Origin: an uncultured Desulfomonile sp.
GTDB taxonomy: Bacteria; Desulfobacterota; Desulfomonilia; Desulfomonilales; Desulfomonilaceae
Direction: 5' to 3'
Assembly: GCA_903952205.1 (NCBI GenBank)
Contig: CAJBEZ010000092.1
Location: 1 to 35,395 of the forward strand
DNA: 35,395 bases
A program made the position numbers and the translations under genes. Positions 23,315 to 31,720 of this stretch are shown here, in pieces; position 1 is the first letter of the stretch, and the number at the start of each line of letters is the position of its first letter. A model generated the notes under the pieces. It was not told the origin of the DNA, did not search any database, and saw only the letters and a program-made list of their open reading frames with translations.

Positions 23315-24949
23315 CTATCTCGACCAATTGAAAGCCCATCCGTGAATCTCCGTAAGGCCTGCAGGGGAGGTCACCCGAACCCTGACGGGTGCGGACGACG
23401 CTTTGAGGTCGGTCACACATGCTGAATAGACATCTACCTCATAAGGAAGACTGGCTGTCCTGGTGAGCCCTGAAAGTTCTATCCAGTCAGACGGGCCGTT
23501 CCCTAGTCCAATATAGAGTTTTACCCCGTTGTTCATATTCTTAACGAGCAATGAACCACTAACCCTGTTGACGCCGAAACTCACCTCGTGGGGCAGGCTG
23601 GTCAGCTCAAGGTCAACCCCTTTGATATCGTAAGTTATGGAAAATCCGCTCAAGACAGGGACATCCTGATTTTCTCCGGCCACCATTCCAATAGCTATGG
23701 CCATTTCTCCGGCAAGGGATGCTCCCGGCCATGCAGCGCCTATCGCCGCAAGGACCTGGCTATCCATTCGATTCAAGTCTATCTCAAATGCCTGCTTAAT
23801 GGCTGCCAGTCTCGAGTTCAGGTTGGCGTCAATCCATATTCCGGTTGCGTTTATAAATTGCCAATTTCCAGAGTTGATTCGAGCTATGTTTTTCCAATCC
23901 GAACCATTCCAAATTTGCCAGTTCTCCGAATCGTCATTCCTGTTGAAAGATAACGCGTAGAGGATCTTTGTAGTTCCCGGCGCTGAGAAACTTGGCGACA
24001 TATTGGCGATTGCAGACCATTCGGATGTAACTATCCCCGAAAGAGAAGCAACCTCAACTGTCGCTGAAACATCATGCGAGGCTTCGACCAGTTTCAACTG
24101 GCTCAGGCTCGTGAGACCCTCCCCCCAAGACTTCTTTATGGTAAACCTGTAGTGACGATAACCTGCGCCATTGGTAAATGTGAGATAGTCACTCCAGGTG
24201 TTGGACGGAAGTTGGGCCAAATCCACACGGGAATCCATTAAAACCCAATTTAAGCTGTCATTGGATCCGGATAGTTCAAAATCCCTTGGCGCGGACACAT
24301 AGGCGGGGTCAGATGAGTTACGGGACAGTAGCCGATACTTGTTGATGACTACAACCGCGCCAACTCCAAAATCGATTTGTACCCACTGAGGATTGGTTTC
24401 GCTCGCCGACGCCGATGCAATCCAGAATTCCTGAGGGTCCGTAGAGTGGCTTTCGTTCTGATCAAAAATGCGCCACGCCGGACAATCTGGAGAACTGTGC
24501 TCACTCGACGCTGAAATGATCAAAGGCGAAGGCGACGAATTGGATGTCATTGCGCTCGTGGTGTAATCAGTCCGCTCATTCGACGACCCATCCGCCACCA
24601 CTGTTTTTGTGAGCGAAAGCCCTTCATTTGTAATTGAAAGACCGTTCGACTCGCATAATTCAATGGCTGCTGCCTCGTCGATTTGAATCGTTTCCGTTAA
24701 GCCGGATGTGCCGGAAACAGGCGTATAACAGCATTGAGAATCGCTGTAAGAGCCGGCGGTCACGGTTAAGTCCAACCCGGTTTGGTCGCTGAAAGTGTCT
24801 ACAAAGCCATTGACTGTTTCCCCGGCGGCAAGCCTGTGGATACGTGAATGATTCATGAGGATCAACTGGATATTGTTCATAATAGTCCTAGCTTGATCCT
24901 GCAGACTATTCCCAGTGACTTGAGAAGAGTTCCCAACGACAAAAGTCAT
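23315..24949 (-). CDS. Discoidin (F5/8 type C) domain protein, phage-tail-like
   Basis: From the ATG at 24949, with GGGAGG four bases upstream, the product has 544 residues and no signal peptide. The first 130 residues are Ser/Thr/Gly-rich with a DSQCCYTP segment. Residues about 145-290 form a discoidin fold (WRIFDQNESHS, WVQIDFG, RDFELSGSNDSLNW, YRHYRFTI), usually a carbohydrate- or lipid-binding module. The C-terminal part contains a stretch with WQIWNGSDWKNI and a final beta-rich domain ending IHGWAFNWS, which recalls C-terminal parts of phage or tailocin fibre proteins. No phage gene is adjacent, so it may be an orphan adhesin or a remnant. The discoidin call is good; the role is not known. 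It is tail to tail with the histidine kinase gene. Confidence 0.75.
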   Translation of the reverse strand: MTFVVGNSSQVTGNSLQDQARTIMNNIQLILMNHSRIHRLAAGETVNGFVDTFSDQTGLDLTVTAGSYSDSQCCYTPVSGTSGLTETIQIDEAAAIELCESNGLSITNEGLSLTKTVVADGSSNERTDYTTSAMTSNSSPSPLIISASSEHSSPDCPAWRIFDQNESHSTDPQEFWIASASASETNPQWVQIDFGVGAVVVINKYRLLSRNSSDPAYVSAPRDFELSGSNDSLNWVLMDSRVDLAQLPSNTWSDYLTFTNGAGYRHYRFTIKKSWGEGLTSLSQLKLVEASHDVSATVEVASLSGIVTSEWSAIANMSPSFSAPGTTKILYALSFNRNDDSENWQIWNGSDWKNIARINSGNWQFINATGIWIDANLNSRLAAIKQAFEIDLNRMDSQVLAAIGAAWPGASLAGEMAIAIGMVAGENQDVPVLSGFSITYDIKGVDLELTSLPHEVSFGVNRVSGSLLVKNMNNGVKLYIGLGNGPSDWIELSGLTRTASLPYEVDVYSACVTDLKASSAPVRVRVTSPAGLTEIHGWAFNWSR

Positions 24950-25080
24950 ATTCCCTCCCTGGACGACTTTTTTTAGAAGGTGATTCACAATTACGGACGC
25001 AAGGTCGATCTGCCTTTAAGTTAAATTGTATCGTTGGAGGGAATGTCGTCAATCGATAGATGGAAAACCACGCGCTGCAA

Positions 25081-25115
25081 AATAAAAGGAGGTAGCCTAA
25101 TCATGGCCGCCTCCT
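25081..25115 (-). terminator. Rho-independent terminator after the M18 aminopeptidase gene
   Basis: In minus-strand sense AGGAGG then GCC pairs with GGC then CCTCCT around ATGATTA, with a two-base internal mismatch, and is followed by TTTATTTT. The arms lie at 25110-25115 and 25087-25092, with inner pairs at 25105-25107 and 25095-25097. It starts 28 bases after the aminopeptidase stop codon. Confidence 0.85.
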
Positions 25116-25142
25116 GTAATTTCGTGTTGTGTTTAGGATGAG

Positions 25143-26561
25143 CTAACTTTCCAGAAAAACCTTGAAAGCCCTGTGTGTCATCCAAATGTCATCCTTGGCG
25201 CATAACTCCAGGGGAGAATGCATTCCCAGAATAGGGGGGCCGCAATCAATTATGTCCATGCCGGCGTTCGCGACGTACTTTGCGACGGTCCCACCACCGC
25301 CTTCGTCGACTTTGCCGAGACCTGCCGGTTGCCACATAATATTGTTCTCATTGAATAGTCTTCTAACCCATGATGCATACTCGGCGTTTGCGTCTGAACC
25401 CATGTACTTTCCGCCCGCCCCTGTATACTTGGTTATGCCTATGCCGTGGCCAATTTTGGAGTTGTTTCTCTTTTCGTAGGCGTCCCCGTATGTCGGGTCT
25501 ATAGCGGCGGTAACGTCTCCAGAAAGCCCCTTTCCGTTCAAGAAAACCTTGCGAAGATTCATTGCGGATGGCTCCAAACCCGACTTTTCCATCAGTTCCA
25601 TCAGGAACAAATCCAGGGCCGCTGACTTTGCGCTTGTGTTGCCCTCGCTTCCGATTTCTTCCTTGTCGTAGAAGATCGCAACGTTGGTATGGGCCGGTTT
25701 AGCTAGACCCATGATGGCTGTGGCGCTTGTAAAGGCGCACACACGGTCGTCCTGGCCGTAAGCGGCCACGAGGCTGCGATCAAGCCCGGCTTCGCGAGCC
25801 GGTTCCGCTGGGATCATTTCAATTTCAGCGCCTATGAAATCTTCCTCAGTAATACCATATTTGGTAAAAAGTAAATCCAGGATCGCCAATTTTACTCTAT
25901 CTGAGGCTTCCTGATCTTCATAGGGCAGGGAACCGATAATTACATTAAGGTTCTCGGCCGGTATGAATTCGCCGGCTTTCTGCTCCATCTGTTTTCTTGA
26001 CAGGTGGGGTAACAGGTCTGGAATGGTCAGCACCGGATCATCGGGCTTCAACCCAATTTCCACTTCCACTGTTTTGCCCTGACGCGTGAACATTGTTCCT
26101 ATCATGGCGAGGGACCTGGCTACCCAGTGATATTTCTTGACTCCTCCGTAATAATGCGTTTTCAGGAGGGCCAAACCGGTTTCTTCGTATAATGGGTTTG
26201 GCTTGATGTCGAGTCTGGGGCTGTCAACATGAGAAGTGACGAGCCGAATGCCTTCAATCATGGGTTCTTGGCCCAGAACAGCCAATACTAGCAGTTTGCC
26301 CCGGGAAACCTTGTATACCCGGTCAGTTTTTCCGTCCGCCTGTGAGATTTCGATAAAGCCGGCCTCCGAGGCCATCTCCATAAGTCGGTTAATGGCCCTG
26401 CGCTCCGTCCGGCCTTTATTAAGGAAATCCATGTAGTCTACGGAGTAATTGGAGACATCTTTTTTGTCCTTGGCCGAGAGGCTGTCCCAGACTCTGGGCT
26501 TATCCATTACAAGTTTCTTTTTTAAATCGCTGGTTTTCTTTGATTCTTTCTTTTCCGGCAT
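25143..26561 (-). CDS. M18 family metallo-aminopeptidase
   Basis: A 472-residue dinuclear zinc exopeptidase of the M18 (aminopeptidase I / aspartyl aminopeptidase) family. H111 and D113 in TSHVDSPRLD form the first metal motif. The bridging Asp lies in YGQDDRVCAF, the catalytic and metal Glu in FYDKEEIGSEG, and the last His in LGMHSPLEL. The length fits the bacterial AP1-type M18 group. It probably removes N-terminal residues from peptides in the cytoplasm and forms large tetrahedral dodecamers like other M18 enzymes. AGGTG is close to the ATG. The upstream protease gene ends 22 bases before the start, so the two are likely one operon ended by the terminator at 25081-25115. Confidence 0.93.
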   Translation of the reverse strand: MPEKKESKKTSDLKKKLVMDKPRVWDSLSAKDKKDVSNYSVDYMDFLNKGRTERRAINRLMEMASEAGFIEISQADGKTDRVYKVSRGKLLVLAVLGQEPMIEGIRLVTSHVDSPRLDIKPNPLYEETGLALLKTHYYGGVKKYHWVARSLAMIGTMFTRQGKTVEVEIGLKPDDPVLTIPDLLPHLSRKQMEQKAGEFIPAENLNVIIGSLPYEDQEASDRVKLAILDLLFTKYGITEEDFIGAEIEMIPAEPAREAGLDRSLVAAYGQDDRVCAFTSATAIMGLAKPAHTNVAIFYDKEEIGSEGNTSAKSAALDLFLMELMEKSGLEPSAMNLRKVFLNGKGLSGDVTAAIDPTYGDAYEKRNNSKIGHGIGITKYTGAGGKYMGSDANAEYASWVRRLFNENNIMWQPAGLGKVDEGGGGTVAKYVANAGMDIIDCGPPILGMHSPLELCAKDDIWMTHRAFKVFLES

Positions 26562-26583
26562 AGTATCACCTGGGATTGCTTCT

Positions 26584-27606
26584 TTATTGGCCCTGTTTCC
26601 ACAATGGATCTAACGGGTTGAATTTCTCCGGCAGCGATCTGGGATGGTCTGATTCCGGCCCCAATGGTCCTGTTGGTGGAGCCGCCGCAGCTTTCAGAGG
26701 GGGGTAATTCTTTCGTTCCAGAAAATCCCGCGCCATATTGATCGGGGTTGCAAATCCAATACCCTGGCTTTTCCACAAAAGTATCGTATTTATTCCTATG
26801 ACCTCTCCGTTAAGATTGAACAACGGGCCCCCGGAATTGCCAAGGTTCATTGCGGCGTCAATCTGGATTAATGGCGGATATCCTGAACCCGGAATCATTC
26901 TCTTCTGGGCGCTGACGATGCCGATCATGATGGATTGGCCAATACCATAAGGATTCCCAATGCCGACGACCCATTCACCAAGCTCAACCCCGTCGGAGTT
27001 TCCCATCTTTACGGGCTCAAGATTGTTGGCTTCGATTTTTATGAGGGCTATATCATTTTTGCTGTCTTTGAAAAGCGTTTTGGCCAATCTTTTCGATCCA
27101 TCGAGCAGTTCGACTTCTATTTGTGTCCCATGTCTCAATACATGCTCGTTGGTCAGTATATGTCCTGAGTTTGAGATGATGAAGCCGGCGCCATACCCGG
27201 TGGCTTTGCTGTTGGCGTCACCCGAAAAACTCAGGTTGGTGAGGGACCAGGTCCCCCCTGAATCGAGCATACGAATAGCGACAACAGATCGATTGACTTT
27301 TCTGATCAATTCACGAATATCCGGATATCCGGCCCCCATTGGAGGCGTCATCTGCGAATAATTCTGAGTTGGTTCAGTTCTGACCTGAACCGGTTCCGGT
27401 TTGTAGGGAACAGGAGTGATACCGATGCGCCCTTTCTGGAGAGTATCCCTGGTGTTTTCAGCCTTGTGATTCTCAGGACGCTTGTTGACGGACGCTGGAC
27501 CAGGGATGCGGTCAGTACTGTTTTCAGCGTACGAAAAGTTAATTAGAAACAAGCAAGATAATGCAAAGTATGCTATGTTTATCAGGAATCCACGGAAAGG
27601 CCTCAT
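26584..27606 (-). CDS. Exported trypsin-like serine protease without PDZ domain (DegP/HtrA-like)
   Basis: A 340-residue S1C protease with signal peptide (about 1-27, ending NFSYA). A Pro-rich linker (about 30-95) precedes the chymotrypsin-like domain (about 96-300). The triad is H155 (TNEHVL), D185 (KNDIALIKI) and S258 (GNSGGPLF). DegP, DegQ and DegS have one or two PDZ domains after the protease; here the tail (about 305-340) is a short Pro-rich segment with no PDZ. It may act as a constitutive periplasmic protease or use its Pro-rich arms for binding. GAGGAGG lies seven bases before the ATG. It is upstream of the M18 aminopeptidase gene and divergent from queD. Confidence 0.9.
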   Translation of the reverse strand: MRPFRGFLINIAYFALSCLFLINFSYAENSTDRIPGPASVNKRPENHKAENTRDTLQKGRIGITPVPYKPEPVQVRTEPTQNYSQMTPPMGAGYPDIRELIRKVNRSVVAIRMLDSGGTWSLTNLSFSGDANSKATGYGAGFIISNSGHILTNEHVLRHGTQIEVELLDGSKRLAKTLFKDSKNDIALIKIEANNLEPVKMGNSDGVELGEWVVGIGNPYGIGQSIMIGIVSAQKRMIPGSGYPPLIQIDAAMNLGNSGGPLFNLNGEVIGINTILLWKSQGIGFATPINMARDFLERKNYPPLKAAAAPPTGPLGPESDHPRSLPEKFNPLDPLWKQGQ

Positions 27607-27803
27607 TCAAGCGCCTCCTCATTACGGTTTCCCGAAAAGGACCGTGGGAATTTGTCGGTCTCTCCGGAGGGGTGGAACCGATATAGGCTTAACCTTGGTT
27701 TATTGTCAATTAAATTATCCATATTTAGCGTAGCACACTATAACCTTTGATGTTTATAGAATTATTTATCTTAATGCTTTGCATTGTATTTGGAGCATAA
27801 AAT

Positions 27804-28172
27804 ATGTTTGAGGTAGAGATAATCTCAAGTTTTTCCGCGGCCCATCGTCTACGGCAGTATAAAGGAAAATGTGAACGACTTCACGGGCATAATTATAGAG
27901 TTCATGTCACGGCAAGGGCGTCTAATCCCAAAGCGGATGGTATGGTTATAGATTTCGGAGAATTGAAAAGAATTACAAATGACCTCCTGGAGCGGCTTGA
28001 CCATCATCTTCTAAATGAGATTAAACCATTCGATGAAATAGAGCCATCGGCTGAGAACATAGCTGAGTTCATATTTCATGAAGTTGAGCAGGGTCTAGGC
28101 GAAAAGTGCGATTTACTTTATAGCGTAGGAGTATGGGAATCGGACACATCGGTTGCCCGTTACTTCAGATGA
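27804..28172 (+). CDS. queD: 6-carboxytetrahydropterin synthase QueD
   Basis: A 122-residue T-fold enzyme. H14, H27 and H29 (SAAHRL, LHGHNY) form the zinc site and C23 the catalytic Cys in the C-x-x-x-H-G-H motif, which separates QueD from PTPS-III, where Cys is replaced by Glu. The later D-H-H (LDHHLLNE) and the C-terminal Glu in VWESDTS complete the active site. It converts dihydroneopterin triphosphate to 6-carboxytetrahydropterin in the queuosine / 7-deazaguanine pathway. GGAG is eight bases before the ATG. folE2, which supplies its substrate, starts 52 bases downstream, so the two form an operon for the first two steps. queE, queC and queF are not in the window. Confidence 0.93.
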   Translation: MFEVEIISSFSAAHRLRQYKGKCERLHGHNYRVHVTARASNPKADGMVIDFGELKRITNDLLERLDHHLLNEIKPFDEIEPSAENIAEFIFHEVEQGLGEKCDLLYSVGVWESDTSVARYFR

Positions 28173-28224
28173 TTGGAAAATTGATGAATGATTCACCGAT
28201 TTGATTGCCGGAGAGGTATTCCAG

Positions 28225-29064
28225 GTGAAAGTTTGCGCTATTCCAGACGTTCAAAACATGCCGGATGAGCGAAACATACCGATTGACAAGGTTGGTGTGA
28301 GAGGCCTCAGGTACCCGATATCAGTAAAAGACCGAAAAAAATGTCTTCAACATACGGTCGGACTGTTTGACCTTTTCGTTAACCTGCCCAAGGAATTCAA
28401 GGGGACCCACATGAGCCGGTTCATTGAAGTCCTCAATGAGTACCGGGGCGAAATATCCATGCAGAAATTCCAGGAAGTTCTGCAAAAGATAAAAGACAAG
28501 CTCCACGCTAAAAGCGCTCACATGAATGTTGAATTCCCATATTTCGTTGAGAAAAACGCGCCTGTCACCAATACACCCGGGATTATGTCATACACATGTT
28601 TTATGAGAGGGTCTCTTGCTGAACGCTCAGACCTGATCATCGGGCTTGAAGTGCCGGTGACGACCGTTTGCCCATGCTCCAAGGAAATTTCGGATTATGG
28701 GGCTCACAACCAGCGGGGAATAGTGAGGGTTCAACTCAGGTTCAGGAAGTTTTTCTGGATAGAGGAAATTATCGAGATTGTTGAATCATCGGCAAGTTCT
28801 GAAATATATTCAATGTTAAAACGGCCTGATGAAAAGTACGTCACTGAAAAAGCCTTTGAAAACCCAATGTTTGTCGAAGATGTTGTGAGGGCGGCTGTGT
28901 CGCGCCTAAGGGAAAAGGACAACTTTCCATGGTACAGGATTGAAGCTGAAACCTTTGAATCGATACACAATCACAGCGCGTACGCATTAATTGAAAAGGA
29001 CTTTTCCCCTACACCGGAATGTTTTCAGGGCCCATGCTTCATGAGGTCTAATGGATCTTTCTAG
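28225..29064 (+). CDS. folE2: GTP cyclohydrolase FolE2 (type IB)
   Basis: From the GTG at 28225, with GGAGAGGT seven bases upstream, the product has 279 residues; the TTG at 28201 is less likely. Family motifs are VQNMPDERNIPIDKVGVRG at the N-terminus and the active-site segment TTVCPCSKEISDYGAHNQRG. C149 of this numbering is the likely catalytic/metal Cys, with the conserved His a few residues on. Type IB enzymes work with metals other than zinc and convert GTP to dihydroneopterin triphosphate, feeding folate or queuosine. Coupling to queD makes the deazaguanine branch likely. No Zur-type operator was recognised upstream, so zinc control is not shown by the sequence. Confidence 0.93.
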   Translation: MKVCAIPDVQNMPDERNIPIDKVGVRGLRYPISVKDRKKCLQHTVGLFDLFVNLPKEFKGTHMSRFIEVLNEYRGEISMQKFQEVLQKIKDKLHAKSAHMNVEFPYFVEKNAPVTNTPGIMSYTCFMRGSLAERSDLIIGLEVPVTTVCPCSKEISDYGAHNQRGIVRVQLRFRKFFWIEEIIEIVESSASSEIYSMLKRPDEKYVTEKAFENPMFVEDVVRAAVSRLREKDNFPWYRIEAETFESIHNHSAYALIEKDFSPTPECFQGPCFMRSNGSF

Positions 29065-29116
29065 TTAAAGTGACGGCGTTAGGGTCAAGGAAAACAGTCG
29101 ATAATGTCGGTTTGTC

Positions 29117-29145
29117 TTGACACCATAGATTGAACTAAATATTAT
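29117..29145 (+). promoter_or_regulatory. Near-consensus sigma70 promoter before the carboxypeptidase gene
   Basis: TTGACA (29117-29122) and TATTAT (29140-29145) are separated by exactly 17 bases. Transcription should start near 29152, leaving an untranslated leader of about 100 bases before the TTG start codon. Confidence 0.75.
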
Positions 29146-29254
29146 TTGTTATGTGACAAACTGAAATCAGTTTAAGAAGTAAGTCTCTTAGTAATAGTTA
29201 ATCACGATATTTTTTAGCTAATTTCAAACCCCAGGGTCATCGGAGACCATCATA

Positions 29255-30313
29255 TTGACCTTCAAAATTATCATCCTGATCTTAGTGAGTGTTTGGGTCG
29301 CGCCTTTTAACGCTCCAGCGTTTCAACCCCAAACAGCTCCAAATTATATCGATAGCATGGTCTCAAGTGTTCGCAACGGTAACGGAGCGCCCCGGGCATC
29401 TTCAGGACTTACGCGTCCTCAGGCAGCTACTCCCAGCAAGTTTGGCCTTTCCGGAAAACCGTCTCCGGATCAGAAGGCTCCTGCCGCTAAGACAAAGTCA
29501 GCTTCGCTTCAGGTTGAAAAGCCGGCGTCGCAGCCCCGTGTGAAGGCCAAGGCCATGTTCTGTTTGGACAGGTCCTCGAATAAGGTGGTTTTCGCGGAAA
29601 ACGAATCATCTCCGTTGCCCATAGCCAGTATCACCAAACTCCTGACTGCCATGGTAGTGATTGACCAGATGGACCTGAACGAAGTCGTCGAAACTCCGGC
29701 GGACATACTGGAAGTTCCGAAACACACGGTGGGTATTCGTCCCGGTGACCTGTTTAAGGTAAAAGACCTATTGCACGGCATGCTGATTGAATCCGGCAAC
29801 GATTGCGCTGAATCTCTGGCAAGAGCCTATCCCAAGGGCGGCAGACCAGCGTTTATAGAATCAATGAACCGGAAGGCTCAGGAACTGGGATTGAATCAGG
29901 TCAAAGTTTATACTCCAAGCGGTCTTGATCACAAATTTACTTTGGGAAGAAAAGACGGTAGGGAGATTTTGGCGAAAAAACCCAACATTGCTACAGCGGA
30001 AGATGTCGCCATGCTTGCCGGCCACGCTTTCAAGTATCCTCTGATAGCTGAAATATCGAGTTCCAAGACTTACGTTATGAAATCCGTGAATCCAAAACCT
30101 CACGAATACAACCTGGTCAATAATGATAAGTTGCTCAGGACGGATCTGCCTGTCGCAGGGGCCAAGACCGGCTTCACCAACATGGCGGGCAAATGCATAG
30201 TCGCCTTGTTTAAGAAAAACAACAAGGAACACCTTGTCGTCGTCCTAAACACCCCCCACCATTTCAAAGCGGCGGAAAAGATTTACCGCTGGGCTTCTGA
30301 TAAAAAACTCTAA
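29255..30313 (+). CDS. D-alanyl-D-alanine carboxypeptidase (peptidase S11)
   Basis: A 352-residue penicillin-binding protein of the DacA/PBP5 type. The start is TTG at 29255 with GGAGA eight bases upstream; no ATG is suitably placed. Residues 1-22 are a signal peptide. Residues about 25-95 form a long Pro/Ala/Ser-rich linker not usual in DacA. The catalytic domain has S125-I-T-K128 (nucleophile motif), S180-G-N182 and K304-T-G306. It trims the terminal D-Ala of peptidoglycan stem peptides in the periplasm. The C-terminus ends soon after the domain, without the extra beta domain and amphipathic anchor of E. coli PBP5. Retention, if any, would have to come from an uncleaved N-terminus. It has its own strong promoter. 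Confidence 0.92.
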   Translation: MTFKIIILILVSVWVAPFNAPAFQPQTAPNYIDSMVSSVRNGNGAPRASSGLTRPQAATPSKFGLSGKPSPDQKAPAAKTKSASLQVEKPASQPRVKAKAMFCLDRSSNKVVFAENESSPLPIASITKLLTAMVVIDQMDLNEVVETPADILEVPKHTVGIRPGDLFKVKDLLHGMLIESGNDCAESLARAYPKGGRPAFIESMNRKAQELGLNQVKVYTPSGLDHKFTLGRKDGREILAKKPNIATAEDVAMLAGHAFKYPLIAEISSSKTYVMKSVNPKPHEYNLVNNDKLLRTDLPVAGAKTGFTNMAGKCIVALFKKNNKEHLVVVLNTPHHFKAAEKIYRWASDKKL

Positions 30314-30580
30314 AGCTTTTCTCTCGTCTTATTGGCATTATGCCAGCATAGCTTCACTAAGATTTCCCCCCGATTGTGGTAGTCTAGACATCAAATTTGC
30401 GTCCCATTTGCTTCAGTGTTTTATAGGTTTTGGCTTAGTTTTCGCCTAATTTGGGGGCATTCCGGTAAGTGAGCTTTGATGGCGATTTTGATTGAGATGA
30501 AATTTCTTTTCAGATATCGTAACTGAAAATTGTGTAAAAAGATTTTCCACGCGGGAAATATTCTTGAGGGGTTATGCGTA

Positions 30581-31606
30581 ATGAACCGGTTTTTGCTTGT
30601 TGCGGGTCTTATAATTCTACTCATCCCGGGATACCTGTTCGGCCAAGGTTTAAATCCAGGTTCATTTATCACGGGTATGCCATCCCCTCAAACGATAGGT
30701 CAGGCGACTCCCATTGAGGGAAGTTTTCCTGGGTTACAGGGATTAACGGGTTTCAAAGTCGGAAAGGTGTTATTGAATCCATTCGTTCAGTTGGGTTACC
30801 AGTGGAATGGCGTGAACCTCGACGTCCCGATCAATACGGAATTCGATCCTCTTCCCGGAAACGACGCCCACCTAGTGCTGGGCACGCAAAACGTGGTCCT
30901 CAAAGATTACAATTTCTGGATGGGAACCGTAGGTCTCAACGCCATAATTTCTCCAGCAATAACGGTGTTTGGATCCGCAAGCGGCTTCCTTCCACGTCAA
31001 TTCACGGAAACAGGGGTACTGCCGATAGCTCTCAATGATCTGGGCGTACAGTTTGAATCTACGATGACCGGCTCAAATTTCGAGTGTTGGACCATGCAAT
31101 GCGGCGCGTCAGTCGGAATAGGCGGAGGATATTCTGTCTTGGCCGGCAGTCTGTGGCAATATACCACAATGGTTTACGGGGACGCCCGAAGTGGATCCAG
31201 GCAGCTCAATCCGACAATTAGACAGGATTTTCTCTTAAAGAACTGGGCGCCATATATTGGGTTCCAATTTTTGGAAACTGGGTATTATCGAGCCGCAGCT
31301 ATATATAGTCCAATCCTAACGTCCTCGGGCGCCATCAGCAGCAGAACCACCACTCCAGTTCAATCTGACTTGACTTACAACCTTAATCAACCAGGGTACC
31401 TCTTGTCGGTAACCGGCGAATACTATTTACCTCTACCCCCCCCAGCTACGTTCAGCCTTTGGTTTAGTGGGGCCATGTCGTCGATAAAAGGTAGTTCCGA
31501 CGTGAGTTTTGTGGCCGGGCCGGTTTCCAGAAGCGGCGTCAAATCTGATCTTGTTCTGAACCAGTATTCTCTAAGTGGAGGAATCAGCGCGGGCTTAATC
31601 TTCTAG
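30581..31606 (+). CDS. Probable outer-membrane beta-barrel protein of unknown function
   Basis: A 341-residue protein from the ATG at 30581, preceded by GAGGGG at about ten bases. A signal peptide (MNRFLLVAGLIILLIPGYL) is cleaved near GQ at residue 22. The mature part is rich in Gly, Ser and aromatic residues in short amphipathic strands (LNPFVQLGYQWNGVNLDV, YLLSVTGEYYLPLPPPATF) and ends GGISAGLIF with a C-terminal Phe. That is the layout of an outer-membrane barrel of about 12-14 strands. Two close Cys (ECWTMQC, near residue 155-160) could form a disulfide. I do not recognise the family. It follows the carboxypeptidase gene by about 270 bases without a clear terminator. Confidence 0.75.
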   Translation: MNRFLLVAGLIILLIPGYLFGQGLNPGSFITGMPSPQTIGQATPIEGSFPGLQGLTGFKVGKVLLNPFVQLGYQWNGVNLDVPINTEFDPLPGNDAHLVLGTQNVVLKDYNFWMGTVGLNAIISPAITVFGSASGFLPRQFTETGVLPIALNDLGVQFESTMTGSNFECWTMQCGASVGIGGGYSVLAGSLWQYTTMVYGDARSGSRQLNPTIRQDFLLKNWAPYIGFQFLETGYYRAAAIYSPILTSSGAISSRTTTPVQSDLTYNLNQPGYLLSVTGEYYLPLPPPATFSLWFSGAMSSIKGSSDVSFVAGPVSRSGVKSDLVLNQYSLSGGISAGLIF

Positions 31607-31720
31607 GATTCTGGAATATTTTGGCGTGACAGACACCAAGAAATAGATTCTTAATTTAAGTCTCGCCAACCGCTGCCTCCCACAGGCTTTTCACATCCTC
31701 GGTTGTCTTTGACATTATGA

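Noticed and set aside
27626-27690. Complementary CGGT/ACCG and GGAA/TTCC segments before the protease and queD genes, as a possible riboswitch
   Set aside because: No match to preQ1 or other riboswitch core that I recognise, and the pairing is broken; may be incidental structure in the protease leader.
31656-31715. 19-codon minus-strand ORF just after carA
   Set aside because: No Shine-Dalgarno sequence before its ATG and too short to judge; probably chance.
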